A stretch of DNA of 64,000 bases from an uncultured Muribaculaceae bacterium (GCA_910586995.1 CAJUKZ010000002.1:186001-250000), one strand, 5' to 3'; positions 18,123-27,180 are shown, counted from the first letter of the stretch. The notes: generated by a model not told the origin, from the letters alone. Numbers and translations are program-made.

Positions 18123-19622
18123 TCAGTTCGCGAGATCTATCGCGAAATAAGCCTTCTTGCGTGAATTGGGATAGATTCCGGTCACAAACATCACATGATC
18201 ATATTCATCCTGATCCACAATGGATCGGTATATCTTCTCCACATCCTTGCCTGAAGATACTACGATGTTGTTAATGTCCGTGATAATGAAACCGGAGCGA
18301 ATTCCAGCGCGTTTCACTTTGCCTCCGTCGCGCACATCCTTGACCTCTACACCAGAGCGTACCCCAAGTTTCTTGAGAGTCTCTGCCGATGGTGTGGCGA
18401 AACTGCACCCGAGATCGTCGAATGTTCCCTGACGGGTCATCTCAGTATTACCTTTGTTGTTACGCAAGGTGACAGAGGTCTGCATCCTGCGCCCATCGCG
18501 GACAAAGGCAATGGTCACACGGTCGCCGGGGCGGTAACGGGCCACGGCTTCCTGAAGCTGAGCTGTGTTGCCGGTTTCCTGATTGTCAAGCGCCACAATC
18601 ACATCGCCTACACGCAGGTCACTCTCGGAGGCCGCACTGTTGTCTTCTATCTGGCCGACATAGATTCCTGAATTCACACCTTGGATGTTTTCCTTCTTCA
18701 CGAGTTCAGGAGTAAGTTCGGCAAAGCGTATTCCGAGCATAGCACGCTGCACCATGCCGTATTCTTTAAGATCCTTGACCACCTTGTTGACGATAGAGGT
18801 CGGTATTGCAAACGAACAGCCTGCATACGTTCCCGTCTGCGAATATATAGCAGCATTTATACCCACCAGTTCACCGCGCAGATTGACCAATGCACCTCCG
18901 GAATTACCACGGTTGACGGCCGCATCAGTCTGAATATAGCTTTCAATACCGTTGCTGCCTCCGCTTTGCGTCATTGCGGATATATTTCGTGCCTTGGCAC
19001 TCACTATTCCTTGTGTCACGGATGAGGTGAACCCGAATGGATTACCTACCGCAAGCACCCATTGGCCCACACGCAGCGAATCGCTGTCGCCCATAGGAAT
19101 GAGATGCAGGTCCTCGGCATCAATTTTTATAAGCGCGAGATCCGTCACTGGATCTGTACCTACCACAGTGGCGGCAAAATTGCGGTTGTCGTTAAGCGTC
19201 ACCTCAAGGCGCTCCGCTCCGTCGATGACATGGTTGTTTGTAACAATGTATCCGTCGTGGCTGAGTATCACACCTGAACCCAGACCAAGCTGCTGTTCCT
19301 GCGGTTCTTCCTGCTGCCTGCTTGGCGCCTGACGCCTGCCGGGCTGACCGAAGAAATATTCAAAGAACGGATCATTGAAGAAGTCGCCGTAACCGCCTCC
19401 CTGATAAGGATTACGCCTCGGTGCGGCAAAACTTTTCACGGAAACCACACCGTTGACTGTCTTTTCGGCAACGATAGTGAATTGCTGCTGCCATGACTCA
19501 AAGGCATCTGAAGATATGGGGGCGTCGGCAGGTGTTGTCGCGCTCTCCGAAGCCGGACGCGCGCTCACTAAGATTGCTGCCACTCCAAGGGCCACAAGGC
19601 CGGTTTTTACAAATGTGTTCAT
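18123..19622 (-). CDS. htrA: Periplasmic serine endopeptidase DegP/HtrA, Do family
   Basis: This 499-residue protein has an N-terminal signal or anchor segment (KTGLVALGVAAILVSA) and a trypsin-like domain with triad His131 (TNNHV), Asp161 (TDLALIKI) and Ser241 (RGNSGGAL). Two PDZ domains follow (about 280-380 and 395-490). A Gly/Asp/Phe-rich and Gln/Glu-rich linker loop at 74-112 is typical of the LA loop. The family degrades misfolded envelope proteins and can act as a chaperone. A near-perfect housekeeping promoter lies upstream at 19680-19710. Confidence 0.95.
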   Translation of the reverse strand: MNTFVKTGLVALGVAAILVSARPASESATTPADAPISSDAFESWQQQFTIVAEKTVNGVVSVKSFAAPRRNPYQGGGYGDFFNDPFFEYFFGQPGRRQAPSRQQEEPQEQQLGLGSGVILSHDGYIVTNNHVIDGAERLEVTLNDNRNFAATVVGTDPVTDLALIKIDAEDLHLIPMGDSDSLRVGQWVLAVGNPFGFTSSVTQGIVSAKARNISAMTQSGGSNGIESYIQTDAAVNRGNSGGALVNLRGELVGINAAIYSQTGTYAGCSFAIPTSIVNKVVKDLKEYGMVQRAMLGIRFAELTPELVKKENIQGVNSGIYVGQIEDNSAASESDLRVGDVIVALDNQETGNTAQLQEAVARYRPGDRVTIAFVRDGRRMQTSVTLRNNKGNTEMTRQGTFDDLGCSFATPSAETLKKLGVRSGVEVKDVRDGGKVKRAGIRSGFIITDINNIVVSSGKDVEKIYRSIVDQDEYDHVMFVTGIYPNSRKKAYFAIDLAN

Positions 19623-19679
19623 ATCGGTTTAAATGTGTGAATATATTAATTCTGTTGATGAATCTCTATAGATTGACGG

Positions 19680-19710
19680 CAAAAGTATGCATTTATTACA
19701 CACCTGCAAA
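19680..19710 (-). promoter_or_regulatory. Promoter of htrA, full Bacteroides consensus
   Basis: On the minus strand TTTG (19710-19707), a 19-base spacer and TACTTTTG (19687-19680) match the TTTG-N19-TAnnTTTG consensus. The -7 element ends 57 bases before the htrA start. Confidence 0.75.
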
Positions 19711-19907
19711 CGACACATCACTCGGCTTTAAATAAATTAAGTAAAAAGGCTCGGCTTTAGCACATTTTTATCATGCAGATGATGGCTAATGCTAAATCAA
19801 TTAAGTAAATAAAGTTTAAAACGGACATACACAAAGCGACCTCCGCTTCCCGTTCAGCACAGGGATGGCGAAGGCCGCAAACCGGTTATTGTATTAAGCT
19901 GTGTCGA

Positions 19908-20792
19908 TTAAAGGCTGTCGAAAACTACCAGATAAGAGGTTTCAAACACTTGGCCGGGATTGAGATGCTCCACATATTCTCTTTCGGAGAACTCTCCGGT
20001 ATAGTCGGCACGGTCGCAGCGGCCATACCAAGGTTCTATGCACACAAAGGGCGCATCCGGCGCCGGCGACCATATACCTACAACCGGAGCATCGAAGAAG
20101 ACCGATAGATATGGACGGCGTTCCTTGTCAAGAAGCGACACACGGTGTACCTGATTATCCGCCAATACGATTGTATTGATGTCGAATGTTGTGGCTGTGA
20201 CAGGAATCATGCCCTCGCTGTCGACCTCCACTTTCATCTCGTCATAACCCACACAACCCTTCTCCTTGAGCAGTTGGGTGCTCATCTCGCCCCGGTTGTC
20301 GAAAAGCAGATAGCCATGTACGTCGTCAGAAGCGCTGAACGCGGGATAATTGAATGCGGGATGAGCGCCTATCTGGAAGTCCATAACGCGATCATCAAGA
20401 TTTTTCACACGCCACTTCACTGTCAGACGGTCGTCGTTGAGAGCATATCCGATCTCAAGCCTGAACCTACGCGGATATTTCTCCAGTGTAGAGTCGTTGT
20501 ATTCAAGCGAGAACCATGCTTCGTTTTCAGGGACATCCGTCATTATCTCAAACTCGCAGTCACGCGCAAAGCCATGCTGTCCAAGTTGATACTCGACGCC
20601 ATCCATCTTATACCTGCCTTCCCATACAGAGCCGACAATCGGGAAAAGCACAGGCGAACGTCTGTCCCAGAAACGGGCGTCGCCATGCCAAAGATACTCA
20701 TACTTGGTGCGATTGTCCACGATGCTCTGCAGTTCCGCACCCATAGTGTCTATTGTGACCGTAAGTAGGTCATTGCTCAGTGTCTGTTTCAT
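19908..20792 (-). CDS. Aldose 1-epimerase (mutarotase) family protein, LacX-like
   Basis: This 294-residue protein of the galactose-mutarotase fold has the family marks HGFARDCEF, GAHPAFNYP and FVCIEPWYG, the last carrying a conserved Glu. The usual role is interconversion of alpha and beta anomers of hexoses; the LacX-like branch is poorly characterised. It has no signal peptide, so it is cytoplasmic. It is divergent from the 78-residue gene at 20917, and both promoters lie in the gap between them. A loose stem-loop near 19839-19880 may end the transcript. Confidence 0.88.
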   Translation of the reverse strand: MKQTLSNDLLTVTIDTMGAELQSIVDNRTKYEYLWHGDARFWDRRSPVLFPIVGSVWEGRYKMDGVEYQLGQHGFARDCEFEIMTDVPENEAWFSLEYNDSTLEKYPRRFRLEIGYALNDDRLTVKWRVKNLDDRVMDFQIGAHPAFNYPAFSASDDVHGYLLFDNRGEMSTQLLKEKGCVGYDEMKVEVDSEGMIPVTATTFDINTIVLADNQVHRVSLLDKERRPYLSVFFDAPVVGIWSPAPDAPFVCIEPWYGRCDRADYTGEFSEREYVEHLNPGQVFETSYLVVFDSL

Positions 20793-20796
20793 ATTG

Positions 20797-20804
20797 CAAA
20801 ATTA
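20797..20804 (-). promoter_or_regulatory. Candidate -7 element for the mutarotase-like gene
   Basis: The minus-strand sequence is TAATTTTG, only five bases before the annotated ATG, so the transcript would be nearly leaderless. No good -33 box was found. Confidence 0.35.
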
Positions 20805-20834
20805 ATAAATATCCCGATACTTTCACCGATTAAA

Positions 20835-20865
20835 TTTGAACTTTGGAATAAAATATGTATTTTTG
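20835..20865 (+). promoter_or_regulatory. Promoter of the 78-residue gene and aguA unit, full consensus
   Basis: TTTG (20835-20838), a 19-base spacer and TATTTTTG (20858-20865) match the Bacteroides housekeeping promoter exactly. The first gene starts at 20917. Confidence 0.75.
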
Positions 20866-20916
20866 CAAGGTCTATTCCAAGAAAACTTATTTCATCACCA
20901 CCGAATCTAATTGCTA

Positions 20917-21153
20917 ATGAACGATTTAACGCAACTATTCACAGATCTTCTCAACGACCACGACGGAAGTGTGGATATTGCCAATGCTGAATTCAAGAAA
21001 CTGCTTGGCGAGGATGAGCAGCTTCGGTCCGAGTACCGCGAATGGTGTCATGCGGTAGGAAGTTCGGAAAAAAACGGTTTCCTCGATTTTTGCCACGACT
21101 ATATGGCCGACCAGGAATCAATGTGGGATTACCTCGGAGATCTGGACGAATAA
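20917..21153 (+). CDS. Small acidic protein of unknown function (78 residues)
   Basis: The ATG at 20917 (MNDLTQLFTDLL) is used; a TTG at 20911 is also in frame. The protein is acidic and probably helical, with two clustered Trp/Phe/Tyr stretches (YREWCHAVG, GFLDFCHDYMADQ) and an end in LGDLDE. It has no membrane segment. I do not recognise the family. It follows a full-consensus promoter and precedes the agmatine deiminase gene by 47 bases, so it is probably the first gene of that transcript. Confidence 0.75.
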   Translation: MNDLTQLFTDLLNDHDGSVDIANAEFKKLLGEDEQLRSEYREWCHAVGSSEKNGFLDFCHDYMADQESMWDYLGDLDE

Positions 21154-21200
21154 ACATATAACTCTCTCCTGCATATCTAAACTGATAACGACATACGGAT

Positions 21201-22241
21201 ATGACAGACAACATCATACGCCGGATGCCCTCCGAATGGGAACCGGCGGACGCAGTTATGATCGCATGGCCGCATAAAGACACAGACTGGTGCGGAATGC
21301 TCGACGACATACAACTCTGCTACGTAGAGTTGGCGCACGCCATATCCCGGCATGCACGGCTGATTATAATAGGTCCTGACCTCAGCTATCCACAAAAGTT
21401 TCTGGCAGACATACCGGAAGACCGTATCATATTCCACAATTGTCCTACCAACGACACCTGGACACGCGACTACGGACCCATATGCATAATGGAGAACGGC
21501 AACTGGCGCGCATGCGACTTTGTGTTCAACGGCTGGGGGCTGAAATTTGCCTCAGACCTCGACAACCGCGTGACACGCGCTCTATCTGATTCCTCTCTGA
21601 TGCGCCCGGGATGCATTGCCAACAGGCTCGGATTCGTTCTCGAAGGCGGAAGTATAGATTCGGACGGTTGCGGCACACTGCTCACCACCTCGGAATGCCT
21701 GCTGTCGCCCAACCGCAACGCCGCCATGTCGCGCCGGCAGATCGAGGATACGCTTAAAACGGATCTCGGCGCTGATAGAGTCCTGTGGATCGACCACGGA
21801 TACCTCGAAGGAGACGATACCGATTCCCATGTCGACACACTCGCCCGACTTGCCCCGCACGACACTATAGTCTACACTGGATGCGACGATCCCACGGACG
21901 TGCATTATCAGGCACTCTCTGATATGGCTCAACAGATAAAGCAATTCCGGACTGCTTCGGGCTTGCCCTACAACCTGATTGAGCTTCCGCTTCCCGACCC
22001 AATCTATGATGAAGACGGACAGCGTCTGCCGGCAACGTATGCCAACTACCTCCCGCTCAACGATGCATTGCTCGTACCCGTCTACGGCCAAAAACGAAAA
22101 GATCAGCTTGCAATACAGATGCTACAGATCGTTTATCCCGACCATAAGATCGAACCGGTGGACTGCCGGCCGCTCATCCGCCAGCACGGATCGCTTCACT
22201 GCGCCACAATGCAGATTCCGGCCGGAGTGCTGAATATATAA
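21201..22241 (+). CDS. aguA: Agmatine deiminase
   Basis: This 346-residue protein of the guanidino-modifying superfamily converts agmatine to N-carbamoylputrescine and ammonia. The motifs are MPSEWEPADAVMIAWPH, TWTRDYGP with substrate-binding Asp, LEGGSIDSDG, the catalytic His in SHVDTLARL, and the nucleophile Cys334 in GSLHCATMQIP. The N-carbamoylputrescine amidase gene follows 18 bases later, giving both steps from agmatine to putrescine. No signal peptide is present, which separates it from secreted peptidylarginine deiminases of the same superfamily. Confidence 0.95.
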   Translation: MTDNIIRRMPSEWEPADAVMIAWPHKDTDWCGMLDDIQLCYVELAHAISRHARLIIIGPDLSYPQKFLADIPEDRIIFHNCPTNDTWTRDYGPICIMENGNWRACDFVFNGWGLKFASDLDNRVTRALSDSSLMRPGCIANRLGFVLEGGSIDSDGCGTLLTTSECLLSPNRNAAMSRRQIEDTLKTDLGADRVLWIDHGYLEGDDTDSHVDTLARLAPHDTIVYTGCDDPTDVHYQALSDMAQQIKQFRTASGLPYNLIELPLPDPIYDEDGQRLPATYANYLPLNDALLVPVYGQKRKDQLAIQMLQIVYPDHKIEPVDCRPLIRQHGSLHCATMQIPAGVLNI

Positions 22242-22259
22242 CCTCTCATCAAAAAACCT

Positions 22260-23159
22260 ATGAGCCATCAGAAACCTACGGTGCTGCGTGTCGGAGTAAT
22301 CCAGCAGGCCAACACAGACAACATAGCCGACAACCGTTACAGACTTGCCGGCAAGATCCGCCGGCTCGCCTCCGAAGGCGCCGGACTTATTGTATTGCAG
22401 GAATTGCACGACTCCCTGTATTTCTGCCAGACCGAACATGTGGAAATGTGCGATCTCGCCAGCCCTATTCCCGGCGAACCAACCGAATTCTATTCAGCCA
22501 TTGCCAAGGAATGCGCAGTAGTACTTGTGACATCTCTATTCGAGAAACGCGCGCCCGGACTTTATCACAACACGGCTGTAGTATTTGAATCCGACGGATC
22601 AATCGCCGGTAAGTACCGCAAAATGCACATTCCCGACGATCCTGCATATTACGAAAAATTCTACTTCACCCCGGGTGATATAGGTTTTCAACCCATCGAC
22701 ACATCCGTCGGACGTCTTGGAGTACTTGTGTGCTGGGATCAGTGGTATCCCGAAGCTGCACGCCTGATGGCTCTAAGAGGTGCGGAAATACTGATCTATC
22801 CAACCGCTATAGGCTGGGAAAGCAGCGATCACGATGCCGAACAGGAACGGCAGCGTCAGGCTTGGATAACAATACAACGTGCTCATGCCGTAGCCAACGG
22901 TCTGCCGGTAGTGTCTGTCAATCGCACCGGACATGAGCAAGACCCATCCGGTCTTACCAACGGCATTTCGTTCTGGGGTTCAAGTTTCGTAGCGGGCCCA
23001 CAAGGCGAGATACTGTTTCAAGCCTCGGACAACAACGAGGAAACAGCTATAGTGGATGTTGACTTCTCCCGGTCGGAACACGTAAGGCGGTGGTGGCCTT
23101 TCCTGCGCGACCGCAGAATTGATGCATACGACGGACTAACGCACCGTTATCTCGATTGA
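22260..23159 (+). CDS. aguB: N-carbamoylputrescine amidase
   Basis: This is a 299-residue nitrilase-superfamily enzyme that hydrolyses N-carbamoylputrescine to putrescine, CO2 and ammonia. The catalytic triad is Glu in IVLQELHDS, Lys in KYRKMHIPDDP and Cys in VLVCWDQWYPEA. The segment PAYYEKFYFTPGD is characteristic of the AguB group. It follows aguA directly in the same operon. The cytoplasmic location and length are as expected. Confidence 0.95.
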   Translation: MSHQKPTVLRVGVIQQANTDNIADNRYRLAGKIRRLASEGAGLIVLQELHDSLYFCQTEHVEMCDLASPIPGEPTEFYSAIAKECAVVLVTSLFEKRAPGLYHNTAVVFESDGSIAGKYRKMHIPDDPAYYEKFYFTPGDIGFQPIDTSVGRLGVLVCWDQWYPEAARLMALRGAEILIYPTAIGWESSDHDAEQERQRQAWITIQRAHAVANGLPVVSVNRTGHEQDPSGLTNGISFWGSSFVAGPQGEILFQASDNNEETAIVDVDFSRSEHVRRWWPFLRDRRIDAYDGLTHRYLD

Positions 23160-23198
23160 TTTCCCGCACAGATGCGCACGGAATACAAATTTTTCGTG

Positions 23199-23206
23199 TA
23201 CCTTTG
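23199..23206 (+). promoter_or_regulatory. Candidate -7 element for the porin-like gene
   Basis: TACCTTTG matches TAnnTTTG and ends 21 bases before the ATG at 23228. The -33 box is not clear. It supports 23228 as the start rather than the upstream in-frame ATG at 23156. Confidence 0.5.
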
Positions 23207-23227
23207 TGTCTGAAATATCGGTCACTA

Positions 23228-25195
23228 ATGAAACGAATCTGTCTCAGCATACTCATATCAATCTGCGCGGTTGCACTGTGTCATGGCAAGAAACCAGTTC
23301 TCGCACCCTCATATGCATGGAAAATCATGCCTCCACTGGGGCTGCGCACACCATCGACCATAGACACTCTGATGCTCAACTACGGCCAGGAATCCATACC
23401 TTCGGCCATATCTGATGCATGGGCTTGCACCGGAAATCTCGGTGCTGAAGGCATCAACATGATATACCTCGACCGGCCTAAAACGAGCGACTTCTTTTTC
23501 AGGGATGCACTCACACACTGGTATCCGACGCTGGAAAAGATGACCTTCTACAACACGCGTATCCCCATGACTCTGCTGTCATATACAACGGCTGGGACTC
23601 GCGACAACTCTCAGGAAAGACTATCAGGCGTCTTCTCCGGCAACATCAACAGCAAGGCCCAGATCGGTGGTTTGATAGACTTCCTCTACTCCAAAGGAAG
23701 CTACAACTATCAGGCCACAAAAGATCTGTCGTGGGGTCTGAACGGAAGCTATATGGGCGACAGATATGAGTTTCAGGGCTTTATAAACAACTACAACCTG
23801 CTTAATAAGGAAAACGGTGGTATCACAGACGACTTGTATATCACCGATCCGGCAGAACTGCAGGGCGGCGAGTCAAACATCGAGCCTAAGAACATTCCAA
23901 CCAGGCTTTCCGACGCGCACACAAGATTCAATGGCAAACAGATATATCTCAACAACAGATATAAGGTAGGTTTCTGGCGCGAGGATGAGGTGGACGACAC
24001 AACCACCGTGCGTACATACGTCCCCGTGACAAGTTTCATCTGGACTCTCGATTACAAGACCGGTCGCCACGTGTTCCACAATACACGGTCAGACGAAGCG
24101 CGTGATTTCTTCACCAATACGTATATCAACGACAAACTTACCGACGACAAGACAAAATACTGGAGTCTGACCAACACAGCAGGCGTAGCTTTGCTCGAGG
24201 GATTCAACAAGTATGCCAAAGCCGGACTCTCTGTCTACGCCATGCACCAGATCAGGTCATACAGACAGACGGTGGACACACTCGACAGATCTCCGGAAGA
24301 CATCTACGAAGTATTCACTCCACTGCCCGAGGGTGTGGCGGAGATGAAGCGCAAGGAAACCCAGAACCTATTCTGGGCGGGCGCGCAGCTCACAAAACAA
24401 CAAGGCCGGATTCTTAACTACGCCGTAGACGCCCGACTCGGAATCCTCGGACCTGTGGCCGGCGACATCAATGTGGACGGTCGGGTGGATACCCACATGC
24501 GCCTGTTCAAGGACACACTTACAGTAAGCGGATTCGCAAGCTTCTCCAATGAGGAAGCACCTTATCTAATGAACCATTACATCTCCAATCATTTTGCCTG
24601 GAACAATGATTTCGGTAAGACCAGACGTCTGCGCATTGGTGGAGAAATCTCTTATCCAAAGACACATACCCGCCTCGAGGTAGCGGTGGAGAATGTACAG
24701 AATTCCATATACTTCAATGAATCATGCCTGCCCACACAGGCATCAGGAAGCGTACAGGTGATAACCGCAAGGCTTCATCAGGACTTCAACGTCGGAATAC
24801 TCCACTGGAACAACCGGATCACATATCAGACTACTACCGACGATGCTGTGATTCCGTTGCCAAAACTCGCAATATATTCCAATCTCTACATACTGTTCAA
24901 GGTGGCCCGCGTACTGCATGTACAGTTCGGTATCGACTGCGACTATTACACCCGGTATTATGGTTTAGGCTATCAGCCCGCAACTGCATCTTTCTACAAC
25001 CAGCGCGAAACCAAAGTAGGCGGTTTTCCGTTTATGAATTTATACGCAAACATGAAGCTTTCGAAGACCAGGTTCTTCGTGATGATGTCGCACGTCAATC
25101 AGGGAATGGGTAAAAATGACTATTTCTCCGTACCTCATTATCCGCTCAACCCGCGCCGCTTCCAGATAGGGCTGTCGATTGACTTTGCCAACTGA
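23228..25195 (+). CDS. Putative outer-membrane porin, beta-barrel
   Basis: This 655-residue protein starts with a signal peptide (MKRICLSILISICAVALC). The remainder is rich in alternating aromatic and polar beta-strand patterns (SWGLNGSYMGDRYEFQGFI, TSFIWTLDYKTGRHVFHNT). It ends in RRFQIGLSIDFAN, the Phe-containing terminal strand of outer-membrane barrels. It resembles the Bacteroidota putative-porin family. There is no plug or TonB box, so it is not a TonB-dependent transporter. It follows aguB but has its own -7 element. Cargo is unknown. Confidence 0.75.
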   Translation: MKRICLSILISICAVALCHGKKPVLAPSYAWKIMPPLGLRTPSTIDTLMLNYGQESIPSAISDAWACTGNLGAEGINMIYLDRPKTSDFFFRDALTHWYPTLEKMTFYNTRIPMTLLSYTTAGTRDNSQERLSGVFSGNINSKAQIGGLIDFLYSKGSYNYQATKDLSWGLNGSYMGDRYEFQGFINNYNLLNKENGGITDDLYITDPAELQGGESNIEPKNIPTRLSDAHTRFNGKQIYLNNRYKVGFWREDEVDDTTTVRTYVPVTSFIWTLDYKTGRHVFHNTRSDEARDFFTNTYINDKLTDDKTKYWSLTNTAGVALLEGFNKYAKAGLSVYAMHQIRSYRQTVDTLDRSPEDIYEVFTPLPEGVAEMKRKETQNLFWAGAQLTKQQGRILNYAVDARLGILGPVAGDINVDGRVDTHMRLFKDTLTVSGFASFSNEEAPYLMNHYISNHFAWNNDFGKTRRLRIGGEISYPKTHTRLEVAVENVQNSIYFNESCLPTQASGSVQVITARLHQDFNVGILHWNNRITYQTTTDDAVIPLPKLAIYSNLYILFKVARVLHVQFGIDCDYYTRYYGLGYQPATASFYNQRETKVGGFPFMNLYANMKLSKTRFFVMMSHVNQGMGKNDYFSVPHYPLNPRRFQIGLSIDFAN

Positions 25196-25229
25196 CGCCC
25201 CACAGGCATCATGGCAAAACTGACTGCTT

Positions 25230-26168
25230 ATGAAAAAGAATACCAAGAAAACGCCTTATGGAAAACGCCACTTCGCGCTATATGCCGGAATCCTCGCCGC
25301 AGCATTAGCCGCAATGTTCCTTATACGTCAATGTACGCTCGACCGCAGATCTCCTTATGGCAGGGCCTCAGGACATTCGGGTGGAGATACCATAGACATT
25401 GCCATAGAGGTGTCGCCACTGCTATACTCACTGGCATCGGACACGGTGGAAGGTCTTGATTACGAAATGCTGCGCGACTTCTCCCGTCAAACCGGACGAC
25501 CCATTAAATTCCATCCTTTCACATCGATAGGCAAAGCTCTCGAGGGTCTTGAGAAAGGGCGCTACGACATTGCCGTGTCCACATTGCCGTCTACAATCGA
25601 GATGAAGGGCAAGTATACGATGACAAAACCTCTGTATATCGACCGCCAGGTATTGGTACAACGACGTATGCCGGGAGATTCACTCCCTCCGATAGTGTCA
25701 CAGCATCAACTTGCCGGCGACACAGTCTGGCTTCCAGAAGGATCTCCATTCCTTACACGTGTACGCCTCCTGTCGCATGAGATAGGCGACACAATATACG
25801 TGGAGCAACCGAAGCAATTCTCATCTGAACAACTTTTCATACTTGTGGCAGTAGGCGAACTGCCGCGCGCTGTGGTAAACGAAGGTGTAGCCATGCTGAT
25901 GGAAAAGAATTATCCCGATGCCGATATATCCACGGCCATGAGCTTCGCACAGTTCCAGACATGGGCTTTGCGCGACGACAGCGCTATCCTTGCCAACGAC
26001 ATAAACACCTGGTTGGCAAGATACAAGGAGTCGCCACGATATGAACAGCTCACACACAAATACCTCGAAGGCTCAAATCTGCACAACTGCACCAAGAACA
26101 TTCAGTCGTCTACGGACGTTGTTAAAGAGAAATCTGAAACAGACTCTCTTTTAACAAAACAATTATGA
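25230..26168 (+). CDS. Membrane-anchored solute-binding-domain protein (MltF N-terminal-domain-like)
   Basis: This 312-residue protein has an N-terminal TM anchor (HFALYAGILAAALAAMFLIRQC, residues about 14-34) and a periplasmic type 2 substrate-binding fold (family 3). Recognisable stretches are YEMLRDFSRQTGRP, GRYDIAVSTLP and MTKPLYIDRQVLVQR. MltF lytic transglycosylases begin with the same domain, but the catalytic transglycosylase domain is absent. No ABC permease is nearby. It may be a sensor or a degenerate MltF relative. The stop overlaps the next small gene (ATGA). Confidence 0.78.
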   Translation: MKKNTKKTPYGKRHFALYAGILAAALAAMFLIRQCTLDRRSPYGRASGHSGGDTIDIAIEVSPLLYSLASDTVEGLDYEMLRDFSRQTGRPIKFHPFTSIGKALEGLEKGRYDIAVSTLPSTIEMKGKYTMTKPLYIDRQVLVQRRMPGDSLPPIVSQHQLAGDTVWLPEGSPFLTRVRLLSHEIGDTIYVEQPKQFSSEQLFILVAVGELPRAVVNEGVAMLMEKNYPDADISTAMSFAQFQTWALRDDSAILANDINTWLARYKESPRYEQLTHKYLEGSNLHNCTKNIQSSTDVVKEKSETDSLLTKQL

Positions 26169-26314
26169 ACAAATTCAAGAGCATAATGGCCGTGGCCGGC
26201 GGTGTACTGGCCGGAATGGCCGCAGGGATAATACTATCCAACCGTCGTCAGCAACTGACTGTAAACATACGCGACTCGCGCGGAAACGACACGGTATCTT
26301 CCGTGAAAAAATAA
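26165..26314 (+). CDS. 49-residue membrane peptide, YtxH-like N-terminus
   Basis: The ATG overlaps the upstream stop codon as ATGA, and the frame runs 49 codons to TAA at 26312. A Gly/Ala-rich TM helix (SIMAVAGGVLAGMAAGIIL, residues 6-24) is followed by a basic NRR and a short hydrophilic tail. The start of the next gene product has a similar Gly/Ala helix, so the two may be related. Function is unknown. Confidence 0.65.
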   Translation: MNKFKSIMAVAGGVLAGMAAGIILSNRRQQLTVNIRDSRGNDTVSSVKK

Positions 26315-26403
26315 AGCGTAAGCCGAACCTTTCGGCAGAAATGTTGTTATGATTTTTATAAAGAATTAATACTAACTCAGCTATAACTTCAATAATTACT
26401 GTT

Positions 26404-26604
26404 ATGAAAAATTTAGGAATTGTGATTGCAGCTCTTGCCGGTGTAGCAACCGGTGCAGCCCTCGGTTTATTATTCGCACCCGAAAAAGGCGAGGACACAC
26501 GTGAAAAAATCAAAGACTTCGTCAAGTCTCATTGTCCAAAAATGAAGAAGGACCGGCTTGAAGCACTCGCCGATCAGATTGCAGAAGAAATCCGCGAGTC
26601 CTGA
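26404..26604 (+). CDS. YtxH-domain small protein
   Basis: This 66-residue protein begins with a Gly/Ala-rich TM segment and the YtxH signature GLLFAPEKGEDTREKIKDF. A short charged helix follows. YtxH proteins are small envelope-associated proteins linked to general stress in Gram-positives; the mechanism is unknown. It is the second of several small membrane proteins in a row (26165-27474). Confidence 0.85.
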   Translation: MKNLGIVIAALAGVATGAALGLLFAPEKGEDTREKIKDFVKSHCPKMKKDRLEALADQIAEEIRES

Positions 26605-26645
26605 AAGTGACAGGAGCGCGTAAGAGCGCAAAGACAAAATCATCG

Positions 26646-26701
26646 GCCGGACACGGATTCCCCAGCATAGTCCAGAGGACCTGCGGGCTGACGTGTCCGG
26701 C
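26646..26701. other. Strong nested RNA hairpin in the ytxH-holin gap
   Basis: A perfect 10-bp GC-rich stem (26646-26655 with 26692-26701) encloses 36 bases that themselves can fold: CCCCAG pairs with CTGCGGG through one bulge, capped by GTCC-AGA-GGAC. No T tract follows on either strand. It could be a processing site, a 5' leader structure for the next gene or an atypical terminator. Confidence 0.6.
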
Positions 26702-26754
26702 TTCTCAAATGTTTCAACGCATCCCCACCTCACAACAATAAACACCATTCATCA

Positions 26755-27120
26755 ATGAACCAACAGACCCGCTACGACATAAACTCGATCGCAAGACTCC
26801 TGCGCCGTTTTGTCAGACTAAATGTCGAGAATCTAAGGCTTTCTTTCACAGAACGCCTCACAATACTGATGTCTTCAGTGGCTTTCTTCCTGATAGCGCT
26901 GTTTCTGGGTACAATCGGTCTGGTATTTCTCACTGCCGGACTTGCTCATCTCCTCGAGGGTGCGCTGGAGGTTGAATGGGTATACCTGATCATCGCAGGA
27001 ATATATTTTGCAATAGTGGGCACTATATGGGTCTTCCGCAGGAAGATACTTATTGATCCAATATGCCGCTTTCTCTCACGAATGATCGTTGAGCCACCCA
27101 AGCATAAAGAGCATGAATAA
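26755..27120 (+). CDS. Phage-holin-family-like (Holin_3_6) membrane protein
   Basis: This 121-residue protein has an N-terminal amphipathic helix (INSIARLLRRFVRLNVENLRLSF), two TM helices (about residues 41-65 and 76-95) and a basic C-terminus. It resembles the putative phage-holin superfamily III often found next to YtxH proteins in Bacteroidota chromosomes. No other phage genes are near, so a lytic role is doubtful. An envelope-stress role is more likely but unproven. Confidence 0.78.
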   Translation: MNQQTRYDINSIARLLRRFVRLNVENLRLSFTERLTILMSSVAFFLIALFLGTIGLVFLTAGLAHLLEGALEVEWVYLIIAGIYFAIVGTIWVFRRKILIDPICRFLSRMIVEPPKHKEHE

Positions 27121-27180
27121 AACGTATTCCTCAGCAGGGCTGACACCCGCCTGATTTCGAACCATACAACATCAAAAACT

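Noticed and set aside
19839..19880. Stem-loop after the mutarotase-like gene
   Set aside because: The arms pair with several mismatches and there is no clear T run, so it is mentioned only in the gene entry.
25211..25459. 82-codon plus-strand frame overlapping the start of the gene at 25230
   Set aside because: The other frame encodes a membrane anchor and a binding domain over 312 residues; this one is short, Arg-rich and featureless.
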